This document shows positions 1-5,971 of a DNA stretch of 8,113 bases, piece by piece. A model generated the notes under the pieces. It made no database searches, had not been told where the DNA came from, and worked only from the letters and a program-made list of their open reading frames with translations. This DNA comes from an uncultured Flavobacteriales bacterium. GTDB taxonomy: Bacteria > Bacteroidota > Bacteroidia > Flavobacteriales_D > Sanyastnellaceae. Within the stretch, counting starts at the first letter, position 1; each line of letters starts with the position of its first letter. Location: the NCBI GenBank assembly GCA_937996585.1, contig CALKUW010000370.1, positions 1-8,113 on the forward strand. Direction: 5' to 3'. A program made the position numbers and the translations under genes.

Positions 1-389
1 AAATCCGAGGTCGGAATGCCGTGGCTCGCGTAGAATTCCTTCTGCGTGCCCTTGTCGCGGATGAGCGCGAGGTGGGCCGGGTCCGGCAACACCTGCACGC
101 CCATCGCCTTCAACGCGGTGAGGCCTTCGATGCTGACGTTCTCGATCTCCACGGTCACCACGTCGAGGGTGCGGCCCCAAGCGATGACAGCTTCGGCATC
201 GTTGAGGTCGCCTTGCGTGAACTGGTGGGCAATCCGGGCACACGGGCACTGCGGGTCCGGGTCAAGGATGTGGATGCGGTAGTCGAGATCGAGCGCCGCC
301 TGAATGGTCATCCGGCCGAGTTGTCCGCCGCCAAGGAATCCGATGCGCAGGTCCGCGCCGTTGCGAAAGGTTGCCGAGTCGCCTTGCAT
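1..389 (-). CDS. purK: N5-carboxyaminoimidazole ribonucleotide synthase, N-terminal part (truncated by window edge)
   Basis: PurK makes N5-CAIR from AIR, ATP and bicarbonate in cytoplasmic de novo purine synthesis. The 129 visible residues start MQGDSATFRNGADLRIGFLG. They carry the family's nucleotide-fold opening GFLGGGQLGRM (about residues 17-27), then a Rossmann-like segment (YRIHILDPD), an acidic stretch DVVTVEIENV at the end of the first domain, and DKGTQKEFYASHGIPTSD, which matches the DR/DK-x-TQK-x-x-x-x-x-x-x-x-P-T stretch leading into the ATP-grasp domain. The ATP-grasp and C-terminal domains lie beyond the left edge; the whole protein is usually about 350-390 residues. The ATG at 389 is the first possible start, because an in-frame TAG lies seven codons upstream; it gives an extension of roughly a dozen residues before the GGGQLG motif compared with E. 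coli PurK. It diverges from the gene starting at 421, leaving 31 bp between them. PurK identity is based on remembered family motifs and is strong. Confidence 0.93.
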   Translation of the reverse strand, partial: MQGDSATFRNGADLRIGFLGGGQLGRMTIQAALDLDYRIHILDPDPQCPCARIAHQFTQGDLNDAEAVIAWGRTLDVVTVEIENVSIEGLTALKAMGVQVLPDPAHLALIRDKGTQKEFYASHGIPTSD

Positions 390-394
390 GGCGG

Positions 395-402
395 CGAAGA
401 TA
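395..402 (-). promoter_or_regulatory. Candidate -7 box (TATCTTCG) for purK
   Basis: Read on the minus strand this is TATCTTCG, one mismatch from the Bacteroidota -7 consensus TAnnTTTG. It ends 5 nt before the purK ATG at 389, so a transcript from it would have almost no leader. I see no convincing -33 TTTG at the usual distance. The match is short and could be chance. Confidence 0.25.
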
Positions 403-408
403 CCGGGC

Positions 409-416
409 TAATTTCG
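409..416 (+). promoter_or_regulatory. Candidate -7 box (TAATTTCG) for the gene at 421
   Basis: TAATTTCG is one mismatch from TAnnTTTG and sits 4 nt before the ATG at 421. A weak CTTG at 383-386 lies 22 nt upstream and could serve as a poor -33 element. A leaderless or near-leaderless message would follow. It could equally be only an AT-rich translation-start context. Confidence 0.28.
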
Positions 417-420
417 GAGC

Positions 421-1005
421 ATGGCACGCCCTGCATTCCTGTTTGTGACCCTTCTGCTGCTGTCGTCATCCGCTCTAGCCCAGAGCGATTGGTGGTTCGA
501 CCCAGAAGAGCGTGAGCGGGAAATCACCGGTATCGACAACCGACCGATGTCGGAGCGCAGCTTCAAGGAGCGACTGACCCTCGGCGGCACAGCGGCTTTG
601 CAACTCGGGACCAACACCCTGATTGGCGGGGCTCCGCAGTTGGGCTACCGCGTCAATGAGAACCTGCTGGCAGGGGCCGGGGTGACCTACTACTTCCAGC
701 GCTACAAAGGGATTTCGGGAAACCAAGACAACAGCATCTACGGCGGCAACATCTTTGCCCGCCACCGCCTCTTCACCCGCGTCTTCGCCCACGTTGAGCT
801 CGAACAGGTCAAGCTCCCCAACGGATGGCTATTGGACCCGACAGGCAGCGATTGGACCAGCATGCTCTGGGTGGGCGGTGGTTACTACCAGGGTCTTTCA
901 GACCGGTTGGGCGCCGGCCTCACCATCCTCTACGACGTCACGGAAAATCCGCTGAATCCCTATGACAACCCGACCATCCGGGGCGGGCTGGCACTCGGCT
1001 TCTGA
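421..1005 (+). CDS. Small secreted protein, probable outer-membrane beta-barrel, function unknown
   Basis: I do not recognise a named family. The 194-residue product begins with a clear signal peptide (MARPAFLFVTLLLLSSSALA) with likely cleavage after A20, leaving Q21 at +1, as is common for exported proteins of Bacteroidota. After a charged, Trp-containing linker (about 21-50) the chain alternates polar and hydrophobic residues with many Gly, Tyr and Phe (LTLGGTAALQLG, LLAGAGVTYYFQRYK, SIYGGNIFARHRLF, VFAHVELEQVKL, MLWVGGGYYQGL, LGAGLTILYDV, IRGGLALGF), which I read as about eight amphipathic strands. It ends in Phe, the typical final residue of outer-membrane barrels recognised by BamA. The ending with NPYDNPTIRGGLALGF resembles the tails of short hypothetical outer-membrane proteins in Bacteroidota. 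The ATG at 421 is chosen because it gives an exact signal peptide; no real Shine-Dalgarno sequence precedes it. It diverges from purK and lies 51 bp before the mscS-family gene. The barrel call is inferred from composition. Confidence 0.82.
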   Translation: MARPAFLFVTLLLLSSSALAQSDWWFDPEEREREITGIDNRPMSERSFKERLTLGGTAALQLGTNTLIGGAPQLGYRVNENLLAGAGVTYYFQRYKGISGNQDNSIYGGNIFARHRLFTRVFAHVELEQVKLPNGWLLDPTGSDWTSMLWVGGGYYQGLSDRLGAGLTILYDVTENPLNPYDNPTIRGGLALGF

Positions 1006-1021
1006 TTCCTTGGTTTACGGG

Positions 1022-1048
1022 GAATTGCGCATTTTGCGCCCGCAATTC
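1022..1048. repeat. Perfect 8-bp inverted repeat before the mscS-family gene
   Basis: GAATTGCG (1022-1029) pairs exactly with CGCAATTC (1041-1048) around an 11-nt loop. A competing inner palindrome GCGC-ATTTT-GCGC spans 1027-1039. The structure fills most of the 51-bp gap after the barrel gene and ends 8 nt before the ATG at 1057. There is no following U-tract, so a classical intrinsic terminator is unlikely; an operator or a 5' leader hairpin affecting channel translation is possible. Confidence 0.5.
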
Positions 1049-1056
1049 ACAACGGC

Positions 1057-2121
1057 ATGGACATCCTCCAGAACACCTTTCTCGGCAATACCCTCGAGCA
1101 CTGGCTCTTCGCCCTCGCGTGGGCATTCGGCGGCATCATCATCGCCCGCGTCCTCTACAAGATCGTAGGCAGCATTGCCCGAAAGATCACGTCCAAGACC
1201 CGCTCCAACCTCGACAACCTCATCGTCGACAAGCTCGAGGAGCCGTTGGTACTTGCCCTCACCATCATCGCCCTCCGCACGGGCTATGCCGAATTGACCT
1301 TCGGAGAAAACGTCGACGCCTTCGTGGACTCCGCCATGAAGGTGGCCTACGCCCTCAACATCACGTGGGGCATCGCACGGCTCGTGGACGCGGTCATCAT
1401 GAACTTCTTCGTGCCCTACACGCTCAGCAAAGAGAGTGCGATGATGGACCAATTCGGTCCCATCCTGCGCAAGGGACTGCGCTCCGGTATCTGGGTCTTC
1501 GGTCTCATCATGGCCCTGAACAATGCGGGCTACGATGTGGGTGCGCTCATAGCCGGTGTCGGTATCGGCGGCTTGGCCATGGCCATGGCGGCGAAGGATT
1601 TCGTGTCGAACATCTTCGGCGGCATCACCGTCTTCGTGGACAAACCCTTCCAGGTCGGCGACCGCGTCCAGATCGGCGGATACGACGGCACCATCGAGGA
1701 AATCGGCATCCGCTCCACGCGCCTGCGCACCCTCGCGGGCCGCATCGTGATCATACCCAACTTCAAGTTCACGGACAGCTTCGTCGAGAACGTGACTGAC
1801 GAACCCACTCGGAAAATTGCCCTGACCCTCGGCCTCACCTATGACATGACCCCAGACCAGGTCGAGCAGGGCATGAACATCCTGAAGGACATCGTAAACG
1901 GCATGGGCGATACCCTCGAGCCCGATCCCACAGTCTGGTTCGAGAGCTTCGGCGACTTCTCACTCAACATCAAAATGGTCTACTTCATCAAGAAGGAAGG
2001 CCACGTCGCATTGAGTCAAGGTGCGGTCAACATGGAAATCCTAAAGCGCTTCAACGCGGCCGGACTCGACTTCGCCTTCCCGACCCAGACGCTCCTCACG
2101 CCCGACGTCAGCGGAAGCTGA
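1057..2121 (+). CDS. MscS-family mechanosensitive ion channel
   Basis: This 354-residue inner-membrane protein belongs to the small-conductance mechanosensitive channel family, whose members open under membrane tension to release solutes after hypo-osmotic shock. Membrane segments are seen near 14-36, 62-78, 92-118 and 141-157, before the pore-lining helix 158-190 with its Gly/Ala packing pattern (VGALIAGVGIGGLAMAMAAKD) and the FVSNIFGGITVFVDKPFQVGD signature. The following beta domain (about 195-240) has RVQIGGYDGTIEEIGIRSTRLRT and IPN, and a C-terminal alpha/beta vestibule domain runs to about 345. The four segments before or including the pore make it larger than E. coli MscS (286 residues, three helices), so it is an MscS-like type with an extra N-terminal helix. 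The ATG at 1057 has no Shine-Dalgarno sequence. It is codirectional with the barrel gene at 421 and converges with ruvC, stop to stop 10 bp apart. Gating properties and exact subfamily cannot be told from sequence alone. Confidence 0.95.
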   Translation: MDILQNTFLGNTLEHWLFALAWAFGGIIIARVLYKIVGSIARKITSKTRSNLDNLIVDKLEEPLVLALTIIALRTGYAELTFGENVDAFVDSAMKVAYALNITWGIARLVDAVIMNFFVPYTLSKESAMMDQFGPILRKGLRSGIWVFGLIMALNNAGYDVGALIAGVGIGGLAMAMAAKDFVSNIFGGITVFVDKPFQVGDRVQIGGYDGTIEEIGIRSTRLRTLAGRIVIIPNFKFTDSFVENVTDEPTRKIALTLGLTYDMTPDQVEQGMNILKDIVNGMGDTLEPDPTVWFESFGDFSLNIKMVYFIKKEGHVALSQGAVNMEILKRFNAAGLDFAFPTQTLLTPDVSGS

Positions 2122-2154
2122 AACCCAGGCCTCAGCGGGCGCGCTGCGGGTTTT
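2121..2154. terminator. Candidate bidirectional terminator between mscS-family gene and ruvC
   Basis: AAACCC (2121-2126) pairs with GGGTTT (2148-2153), and inside it CAGCG (2133-2137) pairs with CGCTG (2142-2146) around a GGCG loop, with an asymmetric bulge between the two stems. On the plus strand the structure ends in TTTT (2151-2154); on the minus strand it ends in GGGTTT. It starts on the last base of the channel stop codon and covers the last few codons of ruvC, as expected for a shared terminator of convergent genes. The U-tract is short, so strength is uncertain. Confidence 0.5.
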
Positions 2155-2695
2155 CGCGGACGAAGGCGGCCCAGCCGCCACCCTTGCCGCCAAGGGTCGG
2201 GGTGCCCATCTCGTAATGGTGGCACAGCGCTACAGCGAGGCCGTCCGTGGCGTCGAGGTCGCGCGGCATGTCCGCATCGGGAATCGACAACGTCCGCTGT
2301 ACCATGGCCGCCACCTGTTCCTTGCTGGCCGATCCCGTTCCGGTGATGGCCTGCTTGACACGGCGCGGGGCGTACTCCGAAACCGGGATCTCCCGGACGA
2401 GCGCAGCTGCGAGGGCCACGCCTTGGGCTCGGCCGAGCTTGAGCATCGACTGCACGTTCTTTCCGAAGAAGGGCGCCTCCACGGCGAAATGGTCCGGAGC
2501 ATGCGCATCGATCAGGCCGGCGCATCGGTCGTGGATGCGCTTCAGCTTGGCGGCATGATCCGACACCTTCGAGAGGTGCAGAGCCCCCATCTCGAGCAGC
2601 TCCACCCGATTGCGCGACCAGGCGCGGATGACACCGTATCCCATGATGGTCGTGCCGGGGTCTATCCCCAAGATGATGGTCGGTCCTGATTCCAC
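2132..2695 (-). CDS. ruvC: Crossover junction endodeoxyribonuclease RuvC
   Basis: RuvC is the dimeric, metal-dependent resolvase that cuts Holliday junctions with RuvAB in recombinational repair. At 187 residues it is close to the usual 165-190. All four acidic active-site residues are visible in an RNase-H-like fold: D12 in LGIDPG, E73 in AVEAPFFGKN, and D148 with D151 in DLDATDGLAVALCHH, equivalent to E. coli D7, E66, D138 and D141. The conserved KLGRAQGVAL helix (86-95) and YAPRRVKQAITGTGSASKEQV (108-128) are also present. The start is GTG at 2695: the same frame has tandem TGA codons shortly upstream. A GGAGG (plus-strand 2697-2701) precedes it, but with only 1 nt of spacing, too close for normal Shine-Dalgarno use. 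The tail after about residue 165 (Gly-rich, then ENPQRAR) is variable in the family. ruvA and ruvB are not in this window. Confidence 0.97.
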   Translation of the reverse strand: MESGPTIILGIDPGTTIMGYGVIRAWSRNRVELLEMGALHLSKVSDHAAKLKRIHDRCAGLIDAHAPDHFAVEAPFFGKNVQSMLKLGRAQGVALAAALVREIPVSEYAPRRVKQAITGTGSASKEQVAAMVQRTLSIPDADMPRDLDATDGLAVALCHHYEMGTPTLGGKGGGWAAFVRENPQRAR

Positions 2696-2780
2696 GCCTC
2701 CAAGTTCGCCTCATCATCCGCCGACTGCGCGGGTATTCACCCCCGTCTTCTACACGACTTTTTACCGGGAAGCAGAGCTT

Positions 2781-2795
2781 GTGTCCCAACGACAC
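2781..2795. repeat. Short inverted repeat in the ruvC/flippase intergenic region
   Basis: GTGTC (2781-2785) and GACAC (2791-2795) form a perfect 5-bp inverted repeat around CCAAC. It lies between the divergent starts of ruvC (2695) and the flippase-like gene (2878), at the edge of the AT-rich stretch. It could be a small operator half-site pair, but arms this short occur often by chance. Confidence 0.2.
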
Positions 2796-2880
2796 GAAAT
2801 CATCATTCGACAACAAATTATATCGATTCATTTACACAATATTCATCATCAACCTCATGACTTGCTTATCTTTAAGTATG
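2796..2880. promoter_or_regulatory. AT-rich control region before the envelope-glycan gene run
   Basis: By hand count 25 of 85 bases here are G or C (about 29%), against clearly more than half in all neighbouring genes. It lies in the 182-bp gap between the divergently transcribed ruvC and the flippase-like gene and is the longest gap in the window. Such a drop is typical of a promoter region. A hexamer ATTCAT recurs at 2826-2831 and 2841-2846. I cannot assign a specific regulator. Confidence 0.5.
2867..2874 (+). promoter_or_regulatory. Candidate -7 box (TATCTTTA) for the flippase-like gene
   Basis: TATCTTTA differs from TAnnTTTG only at the last base and lies 3 nt before the ATG at 2878, within the AT-rich stretch. 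No good TTTG is seen at the -33 distance. If used, transcription would begin at or just inside the start codon. Confidence 0.3.
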
Positions 2881-3900
2881 CCCAAAACCGTGTCTCCATC
2901 TGCACAGCGGACTGAGCGTCCGTTCCCTGTGCTCGCTTCCGACCGCATAGGTTGGAACCTTCCGGGTATGCCGATGGGACTGCAATGGGCCCTGCTTTTC
3001 TTCCTGCCCCTGGCCGCTGCCGGATACTGCCTGTGGAGCAAGTTGGGTGCGTTGCCCGAAGATGCCTGGTCATGGACGGTATATCCCGGAGCCCTGCTGG
3101 GCGCCATCCTGCTGATGCCCGTCAACTGGGGGTTGGAATGCTTCAAATGGGCAGAGCTCCTGCCATGGGCGCCCATGCGTCGCCGCGTCAGAGAGGTCCT
3201 CTACGGGACCGCATGGAGCCTCATCGGTCCGTTCCGTCTGGGTGCCGGCATCGGCAGGATCAGTGCCGTCCAAAAGCGCGAACGGAACATGGCCATGCGG
3301 GCTTTCGCAGCGGCCTGTGTATCGCAATGGTGGTGTACCATCACCGGAGCTGGTATCGGGTTGCTCGTCGCCGGATACTGGATGGCCGGAATGAGTGTGG
3401 CCTTGATTTCCGCCATGGCACTCGGGCTCTACCTGGGATGGACCCCCGGTTTCTGGACCACGCTGAAAGCGACCCCATTCTGCGGAAACTGGGGCCTCAC
3501 GCGCAGGATTGCCACCATTCGCCGCAAACGGGCACTCAACCTCAGCATCGCCCGCTATGTCATCATGGTGGTGCAGTTCGTCTTGCTGCTCAATGCGTTC
3601 GGACACCATGCGAGCATGGACCATTGGGTGGGCCGCATGTTCGAACAGGTGGAAGGTGTGTCCCTGACTTGGGGCCTGACGAGCCTTGTTCCCATGCCCG
3701 CCCTAGGTGACCTCGGCATTCGCGAAGCCGCCGCCCTTTTGACCATTCCCGCACCCGAGCCCTTGGACGCCACCGCCATCATCGGTGCCACCCTCACCCT
3801 GTGGGTGTTGAACATCCTGATCCCGGCCCTCGTGGGATTGGTCTGGCACGCCAGTGCACAGCGTCGCATCAACGGACTCCGCACGAACTTGGGCGCGTGA
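2878..3900 (+). CDS. LPG-synthase-TM / flippase-like domain integral membrane protein
   Basis: This 340-residue multi-pass protein resembles the lysylphosphatidylglycerol-synthase TM (MprF/AglD-type flippase-like) superfamily, whose members move or modify lipid-linked substrates. Hydrophobic segments lie near 34-53, 67-84, 141-168, 171-188, 224-242, 262-275 and 299-325. Family-like landmarks are NWGLECFKW (83-91), which in relatives follows the second helix, a Gly-rich SLIGPFRLGAGIGRISAV (114-131), and the re-entrant-type motif SLVPMPALGDLGIREAAAL (269-287), a version of the GGxGxREA signature. No aminoacyl-transferase domain follows, so it is not a full MprF. The start is uncertain: ATG 2878 is preferred because it is the first after the AT-rich stretch; an in-frame ATG at 2857 and a TTG at 2779 would add 7 or 33 residues. 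Its stop overlaps the glycosyltransferase start (GTGA, 3897-3900), implying coupled translation and a shared role. The transported substrate is unknown; a glycolipid is my inference from the neighbour. Confidence 0.82.
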   Translation: MPKTVSPSAQRTERPFPVLASDRIGWNLPGMPMGLQWALLFFLPLAAAGYCLWSKLGALPEDAWSWTVYPGALLGAILLMPVNWGLECFKWAELLPWAPMRRRVREVLYGTAWSLIGPFRLGAGIGRISAVQKRERNMAMRAFAAACVSQWWCTITGAGIGLLVAGYWMAGMSVALISAMALGLYLGWTPGFWTTLKATPFCGNWGLTRRIATIRRKRALNLSIARYVIMVVQFVLLLNAFGHHASMDHWVGRMFEQVEGVSLTWGLTSLVPMPALGDLGIREAAALLTIPAPEPLDATAIIGATLTLWVLNILIPALVGLVWHASAQRRINGLRTNLGA

Positions 3901-5063
3901 TCGCAACCGGGATTTCAGCCCTTTTCTTTTTCCCTTTGGCCATGCACCTTGTGCAGGTCACACGTTGGTTCACCGGCGTTGCGGGCGCATTCCATGAGAA
4001 GAAGGAGAACGATGCTCCGGTTCATGAGGGCGCTGCTCCATCCAGGGCCATCGAGGTCACGGTCGTCCTGCCGGTAAGGAATGAAGCCCGGACATTGCCA
4101 AGGCTGTTGGGCGACCTGGCTTCAGGACACACCCTTCCCCAAGAGGTCATCATCGTGGATGACGCATCGGACGACGGTACTGTGGACGTGGTAGGCGGCA
4201 ATGGACCGTGGCCATTTTCCTTGCGCATCATCGAGAGCCCGGGAAGGGGCAAGAAGGCGGGATTGTCCGCCGGGATCCGGGTCGCGACAACGCCGTGGGT
4301 GGTGCAGGTGGATGCCGACGTTCGTATTGGAATGCATTTCCTGGACAGCATCTCACGAGAGCTGAAAATGCAAGGTCAAGGCAAGGACATGTTCCTGTTG
4401 CCATTGCGTCTGTCGAATCATGCTGACAGGGCACCAAAAACCACCTTCGCCCGGCTTCAGGCGCTTGATTTTGCGGCCATGCAAGGGTGGGCGGTGAGCG
4501 CGGTAAGGCGAGGTCGACCGGCCATGGCCAGCGGGGGCGCCTGGATCTGGCGCGCATCCGCATTCCCCCATGACGAATTGCGTCCCGACATCGCGAGTGG
4601 CGACGATGTCTTCTCGCTCGCCGCGCTTTTGGAGCGGGGGGACGACAACCGGGTCGGTTGGTGCGGGCTGCAGGACGCCATGGCTTCGGCCGCGACCATG
4701 CCCGATTTCGCCGGCCTGCTGGACCAGCGCATCCGCTGGGGTGCCAAAGCCACGGCCTACCCCAAGGCCCTCTCCGAAGCGCGCAGGGTCGCCATGACCA
4801 TTGCCGCGCTCCATCTATCAGGAATCATCCTGATTCCGTGGGCACCTGCCGCAGCGCTCGCCTTCTGGATCGCCAAGGCCCTGATCGACATGACCTACAC
4901 CCATCGGGTCGGAAAACTCTACGGCCTGTTCGACGGCATCGGTCCCGCGGCGCGGTGGGGCAACCTCCTCCTTCTTGCTGTCGTGCACCCCATCTTCATC
5001 ATCACCACCCTGGTCTTGATGCCCTTCCGCAGGGTGCGGTGGAAGGGACGCAGCACCGCCTAA
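3897..5063 (+). CDS. Membrane-anchored family 2 glycosyltransferase with QxxRW motif
   Basis: This 388-residue enzyme should transfer sugar from a nucleotide-sugar donor at the cytoplasmic face. An N-terminal hydrophobic helix (about 2-20) is followed by the GT-A domain: VTVVLPVRNEARTLPRLL (54-71), EVIIVDDASDDGT (83-95), GRGKKAGLSAGI (116-127), and the DAD metal-binding motif at 139-141 (VVQVDADVRI). ASGGAWIWRA (211-220) and SGDDVFSLAALL (234-245) occupy the acceptor and catalytic-base positions; GDD replaces the more usual ED. QRIRW (277-281) is the QxxRW motif of processive and related GT2 enzymes. Two or more C-terminal membrane helices follow (about 300-325 and 355-378). I chose GTG at 3897 because it overlaps the upstream stop and places the first helix at the N terminus; the frame stays open farther upstream, but that would lie inside the preceding gene. 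Whether it is processive, and which sugar it uses, cannot be read from the sequence. Confidence 0.9.
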   Translation: MIATGISALFFFPLAMHLVQVTRWFTGVAGAFHEKKENDAPVHEGAAPSRAIEVTVVLPVRNEARTLPRLLGDLASGHTLPQEVIIVDDASDDGTVDVVGGNGPWPFSLRIIESPGRGKKAGLSAGIRVATTPWVVQVDADVRIGMHFLDSISRELKMQGQGKDMFLLPLRLSNHADRAPKTTFARLQALDFAAMQGWAVSAVRRGRPAMASGGAWIWRASAFPHDELRPDIASGDDVFSLAALLERGDDNRVGWCGLQDAMASAATMPDFAGLLDQRIRWGAKATAYPKALSEARRVAMTIAALHLSGIILIPWAPAAALAFWIAKALIDMTYTHRVGKLYGLFDGIGPAARWGNLLLLAVVHPIFIITTLVLMPFRRVRWKGRSTA

Positions 5064-5068
5064 TTTTC
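5061..5068 (+). promoter_or_regulatory. TAATTTTC box before the ABC permease
   Basis: TAATTTTC, which includes the TAA stop of the glycosyltransferase, is one mismatch from TAnnTTTG and lies 4 nt before the GTG at 5073. The surrounding bases closely resemble those before the gene at 421. Within a tight operon it may be only translation-start context or an internal promoter. Confidence 0.2.
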
Positions 5069-5072
5069 GGAC

Positions 5073-5951
5073 GTGCAAGGCATCCGCGCATTTTTCCAGG
5101 CCGAACCCACCGCCCTCGCCGGCACCCTGTGGATCCTGCTGTGGGCCCTGATTGCCCTGACAAGCACCCTATGGCGACCGGACCCTTCGCGTCACGCCAA
5201 TGAACAGCACCTCGAGTGGTCCATGCTCGCACCCGGGGCCACCGTTGAAGTGCCGGATGTCCATGCCGCCACCCTGCATGAGCGAACCTTCATCCTGGGA
5301 ACGGACCGCTTCGGCAGGGACTACCTGTCGCGGGTTGTCGCCGGCTCCGGGCTGTCGTTGTCAGTCGGACTGGTGGCGGTGCTGCTTTCCCTGCTCATCG
5401 GTATTCCGCTCGGGGCCTATGCCGGATACCTCGGCGGCGCTTTCGATGCAGCCGTGAGCTGGCTGCTGCAGGTCGTTTGGAGCATTCCGACCCTGCTGCT
5501 GGTCCTCGCCCTCACCCTCGCCTTCGGAAAGGGCTTCGAACAGGTCTTCCTGGCCATCGGCTTGTCCATGTGGGTGGAGGTCGCCCGCGTCGTCCGGGGG
5601 CAGGTCATCGCCCTCCGCAACGTCGAATGGGTGGAGGCCGGGCGCGTCCTCGGATTGTCCACCCCGCGCATCGTCTTCCTGCACATCCTGCCCAACCTGG
5701 CCGGCCCCATCGCCGTCATCGCCTCGGCCAACTTCGCCGCCGCCATCCTCATCGAGGCGGGCCTGAGCTTCATGGGTGTCGGTGCCCAGATTCCGATGCC
5801 GAGCTGGGGCAACCTCATCCGCGACCACTACGGCGCCATCCTCACGGGACATGCCCACCTTGCCCTCATTCCGGGCGCCTGCATCGTATCGATCGTATTG
5901 GCATTCAATGCACTCTCCAATGCCTTTGCCCGCCAAGCGGCACAGCGTTGA
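5073..5951 (+). CDS. DppC/OppC-type ABC transporter permease
   Basis: This 292-residue inner-membrane subunit belongs to the binding-protein-dependent permeases of the dipeptide/oligopeptide/nickel group. It has an N-terminal helix (about 16-34), a periplasmic segment of some 55 residues, then the subfamily hallmark LGTDRFGRDYLSRVVAGSGLSLSVG (75-99). The transport domain follows, with helices near 96-120, 126-150, 157-172 and 212-230, the cytoplasmic EAA loop EAGRVLGLSTPRIVFLHILPN (188-208) that docks on the ATPase, the EAGLSFMGVGAQIPMPSWGN signature (228-247), and a final helix (265-285). It starts at GTG 5073, 9 bp after the glycosyltransferase stop; no ATG gives the same N terminus. The usual partners (a DppB-type permease, two ATPases and a solute-binding protein) are absent from the window, so its complex must be completed from elsewhere. 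Substrate is unknown; peptide transport is the family default. Confidence 0.92.
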   Translation: MQGIRAFFQAEPTALAGTLWILLWALIALTSTLWRPDPSRHANEQHLEWSMLAPGATVEVPDVHAATLHERTFILGTDRFGRDYLSRVVAGSGLSLSVGLVAVLLSLLIGIPLGAYAGYLGGAFDAAVSWLLQVVWSIPTLLLVLALTLAFGKGFEQVFLAIGLSMWVEVARVVRGQVIALRNVEWVEAGRVLGLSTPRIVFLHILPNLAGPIAVIASANFAAAILIEAGLSFMGVGAQIPMPSWGNLIRDHYGAILTGHAHLALIPGACIVSIVLAFNALSNAFARQAAQR

Positions 5952-5955
5952 GCCT

Positions 5956-5963
5956 TAACTTTA
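5956..5963 (+). promoter_or_regulatory. TAACTTTA box before fcl
   Basis: TAACTTTA is one mismatch from TAnnTTTG and lies in the 20-bp gap between the permease stop (5951) and the preferred fcl ATG at 5972. It overlaps an alternative in-frame ATG at 5963; if it is a real -7 box, 5972 is the likely start. It may instead be simple AT-rich initiation context. Confidence 0.22.
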
Positions 5964-5971
5964 TGCACGCC

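Noticed and set aside
21..515. 164-residue plus-strand frame opposite purK
   Set aside because: Antisense to clear PurK motifs and running into the signal peptide of the next gene in a different frame.
1022..1048. Hairpin as an intrinsic terminator of the barrel gene
   Set aside because: No run of T follows the stem; described as an inverted repeat instead.
2697..2701. GGAGG on the minus strand as a ruvC ribosome binding site
   Set aside because: Only 1 nt separates it from the GTG start, too short for normal Shine-Dalgarno pairing; no other in-frame start fits it better.
2016..2831. 271-residue minus-strand frame covering ruvC
   Set aside because: It is a frame-shifted shadow of ruvC and the end of the channel gene; the low-complexity Arg/Pro/His composition has no recognisable domain.
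2779..2877. N-terminal extension of the flippase-like protein from TTG 2779
   Set aside because: The stretch is AT-rich with codon use unlike the gene and looks like a promoter region; kept only as a less likely alternative start.
3801..3896. N-terminal extension of the glycosyltransferase from 3801
   Set aside because: It overlaps the end of the flippase-like gene and has no domain content; the GTG at 3897 gives a normal N terminus and a coupled overlap.
5477..5971. Open frame upstream of fcl that would extend it to 479 residues
   Set aside because: The extra part lies in another frame of the well-supported ABC permease, has Arg/Pro/His-rich shadow composition, and Fcl needs nothing before its GHRGMVG motif.
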